Below, piece after piece: positions 54,156 through 63,212 of a DNA stretch of 64,000 nucleotides (its first letter is position 1; each line of letters opens with the position of its first letter). The translations under genes and the position numbers were made by a program. This stretch comes from Sulfurospirillum multivorans DSM 12446 (GTDB taxonomy: Bacteria; Campylobacterota; Campylobacteria; Campylobacterales; Sulfurospirillaceae), in NCBI RefSeq assembly GCF_000568815.1, contig NZ_CP007201.1, positions 1,302,001 through 1,366,000 on the forward strand, written 5' to 3'. Below the pieces are notes generated by a model. The model saw nothing but the letters and a program-made list of their open reading frames with translations, searched no databases and had not been told where the DNA came from.

Positions 54156-55249
54156 TGATGCTGAAATTTTTCTTCTCCTTCTTACTGCTTTCTTCGCTTT
54201 TGCACGCTAAAACACCTCCTTTGGAAGATATGATCGCACAGATGATTATCATCGGCTTTGATGGAACCAAAGAGGGCGATAAATGGGTTGAACAGATTGC
54301 TAAAGACATTAAACGTGAAAAAATTGGTGGGGTTTTTATCACCGAAAAAAATGTTCAAAACTCAGTACAGCTTAGAAAACTCAATGATTACCTCAAGTCA
54401 CAAGCACCCGAAGCGCTTCCGTTGATCGTGGCAGTTGAACATGAGGGTGGAAACAGTCTGTTTGAGGCTAAAAAAGGTTTTAGCGACGTTCCCTCTGCAC
54501 ATGAACTTTTTCAAAACAAAGATATTGCGGAAAGTGAAGCACTGTATCAAAAACTCAGCTCAGATCTTTCTCAAAGTGGTGTTAATGTCAATCTTGCGCC
54601 CGTTCTTGACCTTCAACCTAAATTTGATGTGCTTGATAGCTCCAAACTGCAACGTAGTTACGCCGCGTATGAAGAGATTGTCACGACCTATGCGATGCTA
54701 TTTATCAATGCGCTTAAAGCCGAAGGCGTGATGCCCGTTGTGAAGTATTTTCCCACCTCGGGTACCAATCTTTGGAATAACTTCTCTAGCGAAGAAGAGA
54801 TCACCAAAACATGGCGTTTTGAGCAGTTAAAACCCTATTATGATCTCATCGCTTTTGGTAAAATGGACGCCGTTTTGATTTCCCATGTCATGCACCAAGA
54901 GCTCGATCCCAAAAATCCAACGCTCTTTTCAAAATTGGTCATTCAGGGCTTACTACGAGATAAAATGCACTTTGAAGGCGTCGTTTTTGCTGATAATTTG
55001 CGCACCAATTCGATTGCGAGTAGTGTTGATTTTAAACACCGTGTGATTCGTAGCATCGACGCTGGAGCTGATATTTTGGTCTTTACGAACTATTTTGCCG
55101 AGAGTGCGAGTATGACCTTTACCGTTAATAAAATTATTAAAGAAGCGATTCAAAGTGGGGAGCTGAGCTCTGAGCGTATTGCCCTCTCCTATGAGCGCAT
55201 CGTGCGTTTTAAACAAAAATTATCCAAAAGAGGAAGCCATGTTAATTAA
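54155..55249 (+). CDS. Divergent exported GH3-family (NagZ-like) protein
   Basis: About 364 residues with a signal peptide (MLKFFFSFLLLSSLLHA), so probably periplasmic. The fold follows glycoside hydrolase family 3 / NagZ (MIIIGFDGT, IKREKIGGVFI, VEHEGGNSLFE, VNLAPVLDL, VVKYFPTSG, FEGVVFADNLRTNSI). The catalytic loop normally reading KHFPGHG is KYFPTSG here, losing the His of the Asp-His dyad, and the sugar-binding Arg after EGG is Asn; the Asp of the SDDL-type nucleophile motif may survive in ADNL. Activity is doubtful. ATG 54155 or 54158 is the start, next to the gpsA stop. Confidence 0.82.
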   Translation: MMLKFFFSFLLLSSLLHAKTPPLEDMIAQMIIIGFDGTKEGDKWVEQIAKDIKREKIGGVFITEKNVQNSVQLRKLNDYLKSQAPEALPLIVAVEHEGGNSLFEAKKGFSDVPSAHELFQNKDIAESEALYQKLSSDLSQSGVNVNLAPVLDLQPKFDVLDSSKLQRSYAAYEEIVTTYAMLFINALKAEGVMPVVKYFPTSGTNLWNNFSSEEEITKTWRFEQLKPYYDLIAFGKMDAVLISHVMHQELDPKNPTLFSKLVIQGLLRDKMHFEGVVFADNLRTNSIASSVDFKHRVIRSIDAGADILVFTNYFAESASMTFTVNKIIKEAIQSGELSSERIALSYERIVRFKQKLSKRGSHVN

Positions 55250-56468
55250 GAATGCTTTGGTGTCAACACAAGAGGGAGTTCTCAGACACGATGTACGGAT
55301 CAAAGAGGGTAAGATCGTTGCCGTTGGCAAAGCGCTTGATGCAGCAGCGAATGATGACGTGATCGATGCTGATGGGCTTTATTTGCTTCCTGGTCTCATT
55401 GATCTTAACGTGCGCTTTTCCAACAGCTGTCTCAATCAAGAATACATCGATAAACTCTCCAACAGTTGTCTCAAAGGCGGCGTTACAACCGCTGTGGTGA
55501 TGTCGGATTTTAGCCCACGCCTTGAGAGTGCAACCCTTTTGGAGTTGGTGAAATTTAAGATCGATCAAGCCAAAATCAATCTACATATGAGCGCTCCTTT
55601 GGCGGATGAAAAAGAAGATCAGCTCCATAATATTGCGACCTTGTTAAACAATGGTGCCGCAGCCATTTTGGCGGATTCTCATCGCAATGCCAACCTTCTA
55701 AGACGTGGTATGCAGTACGCAACGATGAAAAAAAGACCGCTTTTTGTGCAGTGTTATGAGCCAAATTTGGATGATAATGGGCTGATGAACGATGGTGTGA
55801 TTGCTTCCAACTTAGGACTCTCTGGCATCTCTAAGATCTCTGAGACGGCGGAAGTCGCCAAAGTGGCTGAGATGGCACATTTTTACGGTGCAAAAGTCAT
55901 TTTGAAATCGCTCTCGACCAAACGCTCTTTAGACATCGCCAAATCGCATAAAGCCCTTAAATCAGACCTTTACACAGAAGTTTCGATTCATCATCTCTCC
56001 AAAAATGACACCAGTTGTGATGGCTTTAATACCTATGCAAAATTGATGCCACCGCTTCGAGAAGAAGAGGAGCGCAAGGCATTAATTGGTGCACTGAAAG
56101 AGGGCTTGGTTGATATTCTCACCTCCGCACACTCTCCTAAATCGATTTTATACAAAGATGTGGCGTTTGAAGATGCTGCGTTTGGTATTGGTTCCATTGA
56201 AGAATTCTTAACGCTCGCCCATACATTTTTAATCAAAAATGGCGTGATTGATTTTGGGGAACTTATTCGCATCTGTTGCGTGAATCCTGCGCATATTTTG
56301 GGGCTCTCTTCCAAAGGGGCTATCGAAGTGGGGTACGATGCTGATTTGGTCTTATTTGACCCTACAGAGAGCTATGAAGTGAGCAATAAACACTCGCTCT
56401 ATTACGGCGAGACGTTGCATGGTAAAGTCAAAAAAGTGGTTGTGGGTGGAAAGCTACTTTTGAATTAA
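55239..56468 (+). CDS. pyrC2: Dihydroorotase-like protein (PyrC2), probably inactive
   Basis: A 409-residue amidohydrolase-fold protein similar to dihydroorotases. ATG 55239 follows AGAGGAAGCC; it overlaps the GH3 gene by 11 bases. All expected metal ligands are altered: HxH is NVR (LIDLNVRFSN), the middle His is Gln (FVQCYEP), ILKSLST lacks the second His, and TDHAP is SAHSP. It is therefore likely a pseudo-dihydroorotase, which in other bacteria serves as a structural partner of aspartate transcarbamoylase. The same gene follows gpsA in C. jejuni. Confidence 0.88.
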   Translation: MLIKNALVSTQEGVLRHDVRIKEGKIVAVGKALDAAANDDVIDADGLYLLPGLIDLNVRFSNSCLNQEYIDKLSNSCLKGGVTTAVVMSDFSPRLESATLLELVKFKIDQAKINLHMSAPLADEKEDQLHNIATLLNNGAAAILADSHRNANLLRRGMQYATMKKRPLFVQCYEPNLDDNGLMNDGVIASNLGLSGISKISETAEVAKVAEMAHFYGAKVILKSLSTKRSLDIAKSHKALKSDLYTEVSIHHLSKNDTSCDGFNTYAKLMPPLREEEERKALIGALKEGLVDILTSAHSPKSILYKDVAFEDAAFGIGSIEEFLTLAHTFLIKNGVIDFGELIRICCVNPAHILGLSSKGAIEVGYDADLVLFDPTESYEVSNKHSLYYGETLHGKVKKVVVGGKLLLN

Positions 56469-56473
56469 GAACG

Positions 56474-56632
56474 AATGTTACGCACTTCTTCAAAAGAGCG
56501 TAACATCTTACCTTTTATTTCTCATAAAACTTGTTTTATGAAGCTTTAGGAGGTGTCGGGGATGTATCCCTGACCTTAAACAATGGGTTTTACTCATTGT
56601 TTAAGATACCGTTACGCAAACTGCGTAACATT
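56474..56632. mobile_element. 159-bp inverted-repeat-bounded element (MITE/REP-like) between convergent genes
   Basis: The ends are a perfect 11-bp inverted repeat, AATGTTACGCA (56474-56484) and TGCGTAACATT (56622-56632). Inside are TGTTACGC/GCGTAACA (56476-56505), TCATAAAAC-TT-GTTTTATGA (56522-56541), a stem at 56556-56573, CTTAAACAATG/CATTGTTTAAG (56575-56605) and GTTACGCA-AAC-TGCGTAAC (56611-56629). It fills the gap between pyrC2 and truA. No open reading frame and no clear target duplication. It could be a small non-autonomous element or an unusually elaborate bidirectional terminator. Confidence 0.5.
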
Positions 56633-56634
56633 AG

Positions 56635-57369
56635 TTAGTAAAAGACCCTCGAAAGATAAAGTCCGCACGCTGGAATCAGTGTTGTGGACACTTTCATTTT
56701 ACGATCGCGTTGTGCGATAAGATCATTGTACTCAAGCACGCCATCGCACGCTTTGAGTAAACTTCCGCACATCATCCGTATCTGAGAGCGCAAAAAAGCA
56801 TCGCCTAAAAAGTAGATAACAATCAGATGTTTGTAGCGATACGCTCCTGCTTTAAAGATGGTGCGCTCATCTTTGGTCTTTCCCCCACCCAATTTTTTAA
56901 AATACTCAAAGTTATGAAATCCGACAAAAACCTGTGCATATTCGTTCAATTTTATAACATCAAGTGGCTTTACATGTAACGCATAATGGGATAAAAACGG
57001 CTGATACGCTCCATCGTAAAGCACATAGCGGTAGAGCCTCTTTTTCGCATCAAAACGTGCATGAAACGAGTCATCAACAGGCGTCATGCGCTGAATGAAA
57101 ATATGCGGCGCTAAAAAAACATTAAGCTGGGCTTGAAGTTTTGCAAGGTCACTCCAAAAGGGTGGAAGGTCTACATGTAAAACTTGATGGGTTGCATGCA
57201 CACCCGTATCGGTGCGTCCACTGCCCACAACGGTGGTCTCAATGTTGATATGACGCAAAGCCCTTGTAAGCGCACCAGCGACACTTTGGCAGGTTTTGGT
57301 TTCATTTTTTTGAATTTGGAAGCCAATGAAAGCGCTTCCATCGTAACTTAGAGTGATTTTAACGCGCAT
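56635..57369 (-). CDS. truA: tRNA pseudouridine(38-40) synthase TruA
   Basis: A 244-residue enzyme modifying the tRNA anticodon arm. It has ITLSYDGSAFIGFQIQ at the N-terminus, the catalytic VGSGRTDTGVHATHQV near residue 48 and a C-terminal FLRSQIRMMCGSLL. The gene lies 6 bases after lptF. A palindrome copy at 56970 encodes ALHVKPL. Confidence 0.95.
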   Translation of the reverse strand: MRVKITLSYDGSAFIGFQIQKNETKTCQSVAGALTRALRHINIETTVVGSGRTDTGVHATHQVLHVDLPPFWSDLAKLQAQLNVFLAPHIFIQRMTPVDDSFHARFDAKKRLYRYVLYDGAYQPFLSHYALHVKPLDVIKLNEYAQVFVGFHNFEYFKKLGGGKTKDERTIFKAGAYRYKHLIVIYFLGDAFLRSQIRMMCGSLLKACDGVLEYNDLIAQRDRKMKVSTTLIPACGLYLSRVFY

Positions 57370-57375
57370 GCGTAT

Positions 57376-58401
57376 TTAGAACATAGCGCGAATGCGTTTT
57401 TGGTAAATTTTATAGGCACTCAAAAACATAATCAAAAATACAACAAGGGGTGCGCTTTGTGGATGCCATGTGGATAAAAGCGTTGCAAGGACAAGGTAAA
57501 ATGAGATTACTACGAACATCTCAACATAGATGCCGCCTTTATTGTAGCGGTAGGTGACAATCCCAATACTTAGTGCTGCCAATGTTGTGGCAAGTGGGAA
57601 AAGGGAGATGAGCAGTAAAAAAGAGAGGTCGTAAGCGCGTTTATGATCGGTAAAAACACCGTTCCAATACTCAATAATACTCTGTAATTTTCCCACAATC
57701 GTTTTAGGCTGAGAGTTGATGTGCATGCGTTCAAAGTCAACTTGCTGAATGCCCTCTTTGGTAAATTCAAAAATTTTGCCTTGATCAAGATTGAGCCTGA
57801 GAACACCTTTTTCATTGTCGATGATCGCATTGGTTGCCACAATGAGTTTTTCATCCTCTTTTTGTGTGGCAGCTTGATAGAGCGTTACGCCTTTGTAGCG
57901 TCTGTCATTATCGCTATGCTCTATGTAGACGAGCCAATCGGAGAATCGTTGACCAAACTCATTGGCTTTGATGTTAAATTTGGCTTCAGCTTTTTTGTAC
58001 TCTATAAAGTTTGAGTTGAGTTGTTTTGAGATCGGAATAAGCAATAAAACATCTAAAATCAAGATAAAAGAGAGCAGGGCGGAGAGTCCTAAAAAGAGCT
58101 GTGCGATTTTCTTAGGATTGTATCCGAGTGTGAAAAGTACAATGGTTTCGTTCTCTTTGGAGAGGTTAAAGAGTGTGATACACAAAGCCACAAAAAAGGT
58201 AATGGGCAGGGTATAAACAAGCGTTTTGGGCAGAAGATAGATGTAGAGCGTTCCTAATTCCCAAAAGTTCATCTTAATAATAGCGGTCAGTGCCGTTATC
58301 TTAATAAAAAATACCACGGATGTGATAAAAAAGAGAATAAAAAAGAGCGAACTAAAGAGCTCACTGAAATGTTTTAAAAGATAACGACTGACTCTATTCA
58401 T
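57376..58401 (-). CDS. lptF: LptF/LptG-family lipopolysaccharide export permease
   Basis: A 341-residue inner-membrane protein of the YjgP/YjgQ family, moving lipopolysaccharide with LptB. It has three N-terminal helices, a large periplasmic domain (about 125-255) and three C-terminal helices; the start NRVSRYLLKHFSELFSSLF and YLLPKTLVYTLPITFFVALCITLFNLSKENE are characteristic. It overlaps the prepilin peptidase gene by 8 bases. Confidence 0.9.
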   Translation of the reverse strand: MNRVSRYLLKHFSELFSSLFFILFFITSVVFFIKITALTAIIKMNFWELGTLYIYLLPKTLVYTLPITFFVALCITLFNLSKENETIVLFTLGYNPKKIAQLFLGLSALLSFILILDVLLLIPISKQLNSNFIEYKKAEAKFNIKANEFGQRFSDWLVYIEHSDNDRRYKGVTLYQAATQKEDEKLIVATNAIIDNEKGVLRLNLDQGKIFEFTKEGIQQVDFERMHINSQPKTIVGKLQSIIEYWNGVFTDHKRAYDLSFLLLISLFPLATTLAALSIGIVTYRYNKGGIYVEMFVVISFYLVLATLLSTWHPQSAPLVVFLIMFLSAYKIYQKRIRAMF

Positions 58402-59128
58402 ACATAAATTCCATTACATGTAAAATTGGTAGATCAAAAAACCACGTGAGCAAAAGCCCTAAGGCGAGAAACGGGATAAAGGGAAGTTCATACCCCTTTT
58501 TGCGTACGATCATAAACGCAACCAACGCAATCAGCGCGCTGATATAAATCGCTACAAGCCCCAGTTTGATGCCAAGTACCGCACCGATAATACCCGCAAT
58601 AATAATATCTGCTTCGCCCATCACCTCTTTTTTAGCCAGCGCTGAGATACCAAAGCGTAAAAACGTAAACGCTCCCATCAGTAAAAGCCCGTTTTGAAGC
58701 GATTGTAGAGGCTCTTGCGTGCAAAAAGCGAGGATGAGTGCGGGTAAACTGAGCGCATCTGGAACAGCTTTATACCGCAAATCAATCATGCTCAGAGCAA
58801 GCAAAAGCGCAAAGATTGTGCCTATCAAAAGCGCTTGTGTAAGACTCTGCAAACGCAAAAAACAAAGACCATAAAGCAGAGCAGAACCGAGCTCAACAAG
58901 TGGGTATTGCACCGAAATGCGATCGTTGCAAAACGCGCATTTCCCTCTTAGAAAGAGCCATGAAAAAAGAGGAATATTATGGTGCCATCTCAAAGGATGC
59001 AGGCATGTCGGACAGTGCGATGCGGGTAGATTGATGCTTTGATGACGAGGCATGCGCACAATCGCAACGTTTAAAAACGATCCTATGCACAGACCAAAAA
59101 GCAGGATGAAAACAGCTTCAAACACCAT
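58394..59128 (-). CDS. pilD: Prepilin peptidase (PilD-type)
   Basis: A 244-residue membrane aspartyl protease that cleaves and methylates type IV pilin or pseudopilin precursors. The N-terminal domain has CPTC and CAFC pairs (zinc site), the catalytic Asp residues lie in SMIDLRYKAVPD and MGEADIIIAG, and about seven helices are present. Type IV pilus-like machinery is a hallmark of DNA uptake as well as secretion and twitching. No pilin gene is nearby. Confidence 0.93.
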   Translation of the reverse strand: MVFEAVFILLFGLCIGSFLNVAIVRMPRHQSINLPASHCPTCLHPLRWHHNIPLFSWLFLRGKCAFCNDRISVQYPLVELGSALLYGLCFLRLQSLTQALLIGTIFALLLALSMIDLRYKAVPDALSLPALILAFCTQEPLQSLQNGLLLMGAFTFLRFGISALAKKEVMGEADIIIAGIIGAVLGIKLGLVAIYISALIALVAFMIVRKKGYELPFIPFLALGLLLTWFFDLPILHVMEFMYE

Positions 59129-59131
59129 CGC

Positions 59132-59851
59132 CTAACCCTTCACATCTAATGCCACATCGCCCAGATCAAAAAGAGGTTTGAGCTCTTTTTGCAGGCTAAG
59201 GTGTGTAATCATACCCAATTTAGGGCTCTCTTTTTGTAAATAGTACACACTTTTCTCATACATCGCCGCAATTTCAACGCTTGAATCTTGAATGATTCCA
59301 TACATTGGTCCTAAATGCTCATAAGCAATGTAAAACAGGAGCGATCCATCTTCTCTTTTTTGAAACTGCACCATCACTTTTTTACCTTCGTGAATTAAGG
59401 GAAGATGAATGATGGCTTTGGAGAGGGCTAAGAGCATATACGCATAAAGGGTGAAGAGCTCTTTAGGAATCTCACTGCTCAGCTGTTTCACTAAAAAAGC
59501 CCTAAATTCGTTATAGCTAAAGCTGTTAGAATCCAGTATTTGCTCCAAGCCCATGGGCAAAAAGTAAGCGTCATTTTCAAAGAGTTTGGGTTGTCGGTAG
59601 AGGTTTGAAATGGTTAAAAGTCCTCCTTTGCCCTCAGAAAAATTTGCCCAGTATTTTTCACCTACTTTGAGATTTTTACTGCTTTTGGTAGTGAGCTCTT
59701 TGCGTCCCACTTTGAGGCAGTAGCGTCCTCCATCAATTTGGCGTATGACTTCAATGCTCACGGGTAAATTGGCATTAAAATTGATACTTGAACTGCTGGT
59801 GCGTCCAATGTCTGAGCCAATGCCTGCTAACTTTTGAAGGGTTGAAATCAT
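59132..59851 (-). CDS. Conserved hypothetical protein between coaBC and pilD
   Basis: A 239-residue soluble protein I cannot place. ATG 59851 overlaps the coaBC stop as ATGA, preferred over a GTG four codons earlier. An N-terminal part (NLPVSIEVIRQIDGGRYCLKVGRKELTTKS, KVGEKYWANFSEGKGGLL) looks like a small beta domain, reminiscent of flagellar hook-length-control-type proteins, followed by a helical middle and an alpha/beta C-terminus. No signal peptide. Confidence 0.75.
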   Translation of the reverse strand: MISTLQKLAGIGSDIGRTSSSSINFNANLPVSIEVIRQIDGGRYCLKVGRKELTTKSSKNLKVGEKYWANFSEGKGGLLTISNLYRQPKLFENDAYFLPMGLEQILDSNSFSYNEFRAFLVKQLSSEIPKELFTLYAYMLLALSKAIIHLPLIHEGKKVMVQFQKREDGSLLFYIAYEHLGPMYGIIQDSSVEIAAMYEKSVYYLQKESPKLGMITHLSLQKELKPLFDLGDVALDVKG

Positions 59852-61059
59852 AGGTGTGAACACTGCTCCACAATATGTTCTGCAATTTCAAATTTACCTG
59901 CAAGAGCAAATTTTTGAACATGCGATGCGGTGATAAAATGAACCTCATTTTTGGTACTTCCAAAGCTATTTTGCTCTTTGAGTACATTGAGGCATACGGC
60001 GTCTAACCCTTTTTTCTCTAGCATTTTTCCTGCATTGGCAAGTGCTTTACTCTCATCTATCTCCGCTTTAAAACCCACCATTTTAAAGCCTCGTTTGGGA
60101 AGTGATGTGAGCACATCGACGTTGCGTTTGAGCTCTAGGGTGTACGTCTCTCCAAGCTCCTCTTTTTTGAGTTTGCCTTCGTGGGTTTTGATGGGCACAT
60201 AATCGCTCACCGCCGCTGCCATCAAAAGATAGGGCGTTTTCTCGTTTTTGGTGACATACTGCATCTGCGAAAGAAGGGCGGCTTGAAGCTCTGCCGTACT
60301 CTTTACATGTAAAATATTGATGGCGTTGATCTGAGGGGTTTCGCCACTGCTGATCAGCGTTACATTGGCACCTCTGAGGTAAAACGCAAGCGCAAGCGCA
60401 GAGGCCTGTTTTCCACTGGAAAAGTTGGTCAAACATCTGACATCATCGATCTTTTCCATCGTTCCACCACCGGTGATAACGACTTCGCGCTCACTCCAAA
60501 AAGCTTCTTTAAGCAGCAACCGTGCGCAGTGGTAGAAAATCTGCTCAACATCTGCAAGCGCACCCACACCTTCGTCATTGCACGCGAGCAGTTTGGATTG
60601 GGGTGCGATGATCTCGTAGCCGAGCGTTTCAAGCTTTAAAAGGCTCTCTTGGGTGATGGCATTGAGCATCATATTGGTATTGGCCGAAGGGGCAATCACA
60701 ATCGTTTTGGTAAAAGCAATCGCCGTTTGCGTCATAAGATTGTCCGCAATGCCATGGCTGAGTTTATTGATCGTATTGACCGAAGCTGGGGCAATCACAA
60801 ACAGGTCTGCCCATTTGCCCGTGTGAATGTGACTCAGCCCTTCGCTCCAGCTTTCCGTGTCACTATGTAAAACCTTGTTTTGGCTGATCGCCTCAAAGGT
60901 GAGCGGTGTTATAAAGCGCTTCGCATCTTCGCTCATCAGCACTTTGACTTCTGCACCCGCTTTGATGAAAAGGCGAATGAGCTCCAAGGCTTTGTAAATC
61001 GCAATGCTACCGGTGACCCCTAAAAGGATTTTTTTCCCTGCAAGTTGATTATTTCGCAT
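59848..61059 (-). CDS. coaBC: Bifunctional phosphopantothenoylcysteine decarboxylase/synthase
   Basis: A 403-residue two-domain enzyme of coenzyme A synthesis. The N-terminal flavin decarboxylase has LLGVTGSIAIYKALELIRL and PSANTNMMLNAITQ (the PASANT loop); the C-terminal CoaB half has ITGGGTMEKIDDVRCLTNFSSGKQASALA and LKRNVDVLTSLPKRG. It overlaps glmU by 11 bases. A palindrome copy at 60303 encodes ILHVKST. Confidence 0.95.
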   Translation of the reverse strand: MRNNQLAGKKILLGVTGSIAIYKALELIRLFIKAGAEVKVLMSEDAKRFITPLTFEAISQNKVLHSDTESWSEGLSHIHTGKWADLFVIAPASVNTINKLSHGIADNLMTQTAIAFTKTIVIAPSANTNMMLNAITQESLLKLETLGYEIIAPQSKLLACNDEGVGALADVEQIFYHCARLLLKEAFWSEREVVITGGGTMEKIDDVRCLTNFSSGKQASALALAFYLRGANVTLISSGETPQINAINILHVKSTAELQAALLSQMQYVTKNEKTPYLLMAAAVSDYVPIKTHEGKLKKEELGETYTLELKRNVDVLTSLPKRGFKMVGFKAEIDESKALANAGKMLEKKGLDAVCLNVLKEQNSFGSTKNEVHFITASHVQKFALAGKFEIAEHIVEQCSHL

Positions 61060-62353
61060 CTTTTTTCCCGAAGAATTTGTAGAAGAAGCCCTCTATGATT
61101 TTAAGGGGTTCTCTGTTGATCGCTAGGGCTCCTTTTGGGATGTTCTTGGTAACCGTTGTTCCTGAAGCAATCAAAACATCATCGCCAATACTCACGGGTG
61201 CGATCAGTTGTGAGTCACTGCCCACAAAGACATTTTTGCCGATGATCGTTTGGTATTTGGCTTTGCCATCGTAATTACATGTAATCGTTCCACAGCCGAT
61301 GTTTGTTCCCTCATCAATGGTTGCGTCCCCTAGGTAACTGAGGTGGCCTGCTTTAACACCTTTAAGCGTTGATTTTTTGATCTCAACAAAGTTCCCGATG
61401 TGGGTATCTTCGATGATTGAGTCAGGTCGAACACGCGCCATCGGTCCAATGTCAGAGTTTTTAATCACACTTTTTTCAATGACCGAATGCGCTTTGATAT
61501 GTGCATTTTCAAGCACCGTGCCTTTAAGCAGCGAAACACCGTTTTCAAGCTTGCATTCGCCGCTCATCTGGACATCGGCTTCAATGTAGATCGTTTGAGG
61601 CAGGCGCATACTCACCCCTTGTTCCATAAAACGACGTTTGATGCGCTCTTGCATCAATTCTTCAGCTTGCGAGAGATGGTATTTAGAATTGACACCCATA
61701 AACGTCGCTTCATCGACAAAAAGCGCTTTCACGCTTTTATTCTCTGCATTGGCTAAAGCGATCAAATCGGTGATGTAGTACTCTTTTTGGCTATTGTGAT
61801 TGGAAAGTTTGGAAAGATTCTCGTTTAAAAAGTCGGTTTTAAAGAGGTAAACGCCTGCATTCACCGCCGTTACTCTCTTCTCTTCCGCGCTCGCATCTTT
61901 CTCTTCAACGATTCTTTGCACGTTTAAAGAAGCATCCATGATGACGCGACCATAGCCAAAAGGCTCTTTACATGTAAAGGCACTCATCACAACGTCAGCG
62001 TCCAAATGTGTAAAATTTTGCATAGTTTCCGCTTCAAGCAGAGGCATATCGCCATTGAGCACGAGTAATCGCTCATACTTTGGTGTAACCCCACGGATCG
62101 CTCCGCCCGTTCCTGGGAAGTTTTGATGATCTTGGATAATGTAATTAATGTTGGAAAAGTAGCGGTTCATACGCTCTTGCACAAGGTCTGCTTGGTGGTA
62201 TAAAATGACGTGAATGTCGTCGCTGATCTTTTGAGATTCTTTGATGATGTGGTAGAGCATTTCAAAACCGCTGATCTCGTGAAGAACTTTGGGAAGGGTT
62301 GATTTCATGCGCGTGCCTAAGCCCGCCGCCATAATTGCAATCGAAATATTCAT
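61049..62353 (-). CDS. glmU: Bifunctional UDP-GlcNAc pyrophosphorylase/GlcN-1-P acetyltransferase
   Basis: About 434 residues, making UDP-GlcNAc for peptidoglycan and lipopolysaccharide. ATG 62353 (AGGA upstream) gives MNISIAIMAAGLGTRMKSTLPKVLH. The uridylyltransferase domain is followed by the left-handed beta-helix acetyltransferase domain (KKSTLKGVKAGHLSYLGDATIDEGTNIGCGTITCNYDG). The palindrome at 61275 falls on the conserved ITCNYDG codons. Confidence 0.96.
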   Translation of the reverse strand: MNISIAIMAAGLGTRMKSTLPKVLHEISGFEMLYHIIKESQKISDDIHVILYHQADLVQERMNRYFSNINYIIQDHQNFPGTGGAIRGVTPKYERLLVLNGDMPLLEAETMQNFTHLDADVVMSAFTCKEPFGYGRVIMDASLNVQRIVEEKDASAEEKRVTAVNAGVYLFKTDFLNENLSKLSNHNSQKEYYITDLIALANAENKSVKALFVDEATFMGVNSKYHLSQAEELMQERIKRRFMEQGVSMRLPQTIYIEADVQMSGECKLENGVSLLKGTVLENAHIKAHSVIEKSVIKNSDIGPMARVRPDSIIEDTHIGNFVEIKKSTLKGVKAGHLSYLGDATIDEGTNIGCGTITCNYDGKAKYQTIIGKNVFVGSDSQLIAPVSIGDDVLIASGTTVTKNIPKGALAINREPLKIIEGFFYKFFGKKDAK

Positions 62354-62468
62354 AAAGTGTGTTCCTAACAATCAGATGAAATCTATTTTAACGAAAAGTT
62401 GTTTAAAGATTAAATGGTTTTTAACGCAAAACCAACTAAAATCCTACAATACATTCAAAGGAATCGGG

Positions 62469-63212
62469 TTGAGAAAAATTATAAAGGTGCTCTTTTTATT
62501 GATGGTGTTTATGTCACCGCTCGCGTTTGGTGCCGACACGATCCCTACCGTTAACCTCTCTTTAAGTGCGCCCGATACACCCCAACAGCTCGTGACCAGC
62601 CTAAACCTTGTTCTTGTTTTAACGATTTTGACCCTCGCACCTTCATTGGTGTTTATGATGACCAGTTTTTTACGTCTTCTCATCGTTTTTTCATTCCTGC
62701 GACAAGCACTTGGAACGCAACAGATGCCACCGTCTCAAGTCATGGTCTCTTTGGCGATGATCTTGACCTTTTTCATTATGGAACCCGTGATGAAAGAGTC
62801 GTACGACGTGGCGGTCAAACCTTATTTAGAAGAAAAAATGGGCTATCAAGAGGCGTTTGAGAAAGGTGCTGCGCCGTTTAAAGCCTTTATGATTCGCAAT
62901 ACCCGTGAGAAAGATTTAGCGCTTTTCTTTCGGATTCGTAACCTTGAAAATCCTAAAAATATCGAAGATGTACCTTTAACCGTAGCGATGCCTGCGTTTA
63001 TGATCAGCGAGCTTAAGACCGCTTTTGAGATCGGCTTTTTGCTCTATCTGCCTTTTTTGGTTATCGACATGGTGGTGAGTTCTGTTTTGATGGCGATGGG
63101 TATGATGATGTTGCCGCCGGTTATGATCTCCTTGCCGTTTAAACTGCTCATTTTTGTATTGGTCGATGGGTGGAATTTGCTGGTGCAACGACTTGTGGAG
63201 AGTTTCCATTAA
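62469..63212 (+). CDS. fliP: Flagellar type III export protein FliP
   Basis: About 247 residues, core of the flagellar export gate. I start it at TTG 62469, preceded by AAAGGAATCGG, giving a signal-like leader RKIIKVLFLLMVFMSPLAFGA; an open frame extends upstream into the antisense of glmU but is not supported. Signatures are MMTSFLRLLIVFSFLRQALGTQQMPPSQVMVSLAMILTFFIMEPV and LPFLVIDMVVSSVLMAMGMMMLPPVMISLPFKLLIFVLVDGW. Confidence 0.95.
   Translation: MRKIIKVLFLLMVFMSPLAFGADTIPTVNLSLSAPDTPQQLVTSLNLVLVLTILTLAPSLVFMMTSFLRLLIVFSFLRQALGTQQMPPSQVMVSLAMILTFFIMEPVMKESYDVAVKPYLEEKMGYQEAFEKGAAPFKAFMIRNTREKDLALFFRIRNLENPKNIEDVPLTVAMPAFMISELKTAFEIGFLLYLPFLVIDMVVSSVLMAMGMMMLPPVMISLPFKLLIFVLVDGWNLLVQRLVESFH

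Noticed and set aside
62289-62468. Sixty-codon upstream extension of fliP
   Set aside because: It lies antisense to the glmU start, shows no FliP similarity, and a ribosome site and signal-like leader begin at TTG 62469.
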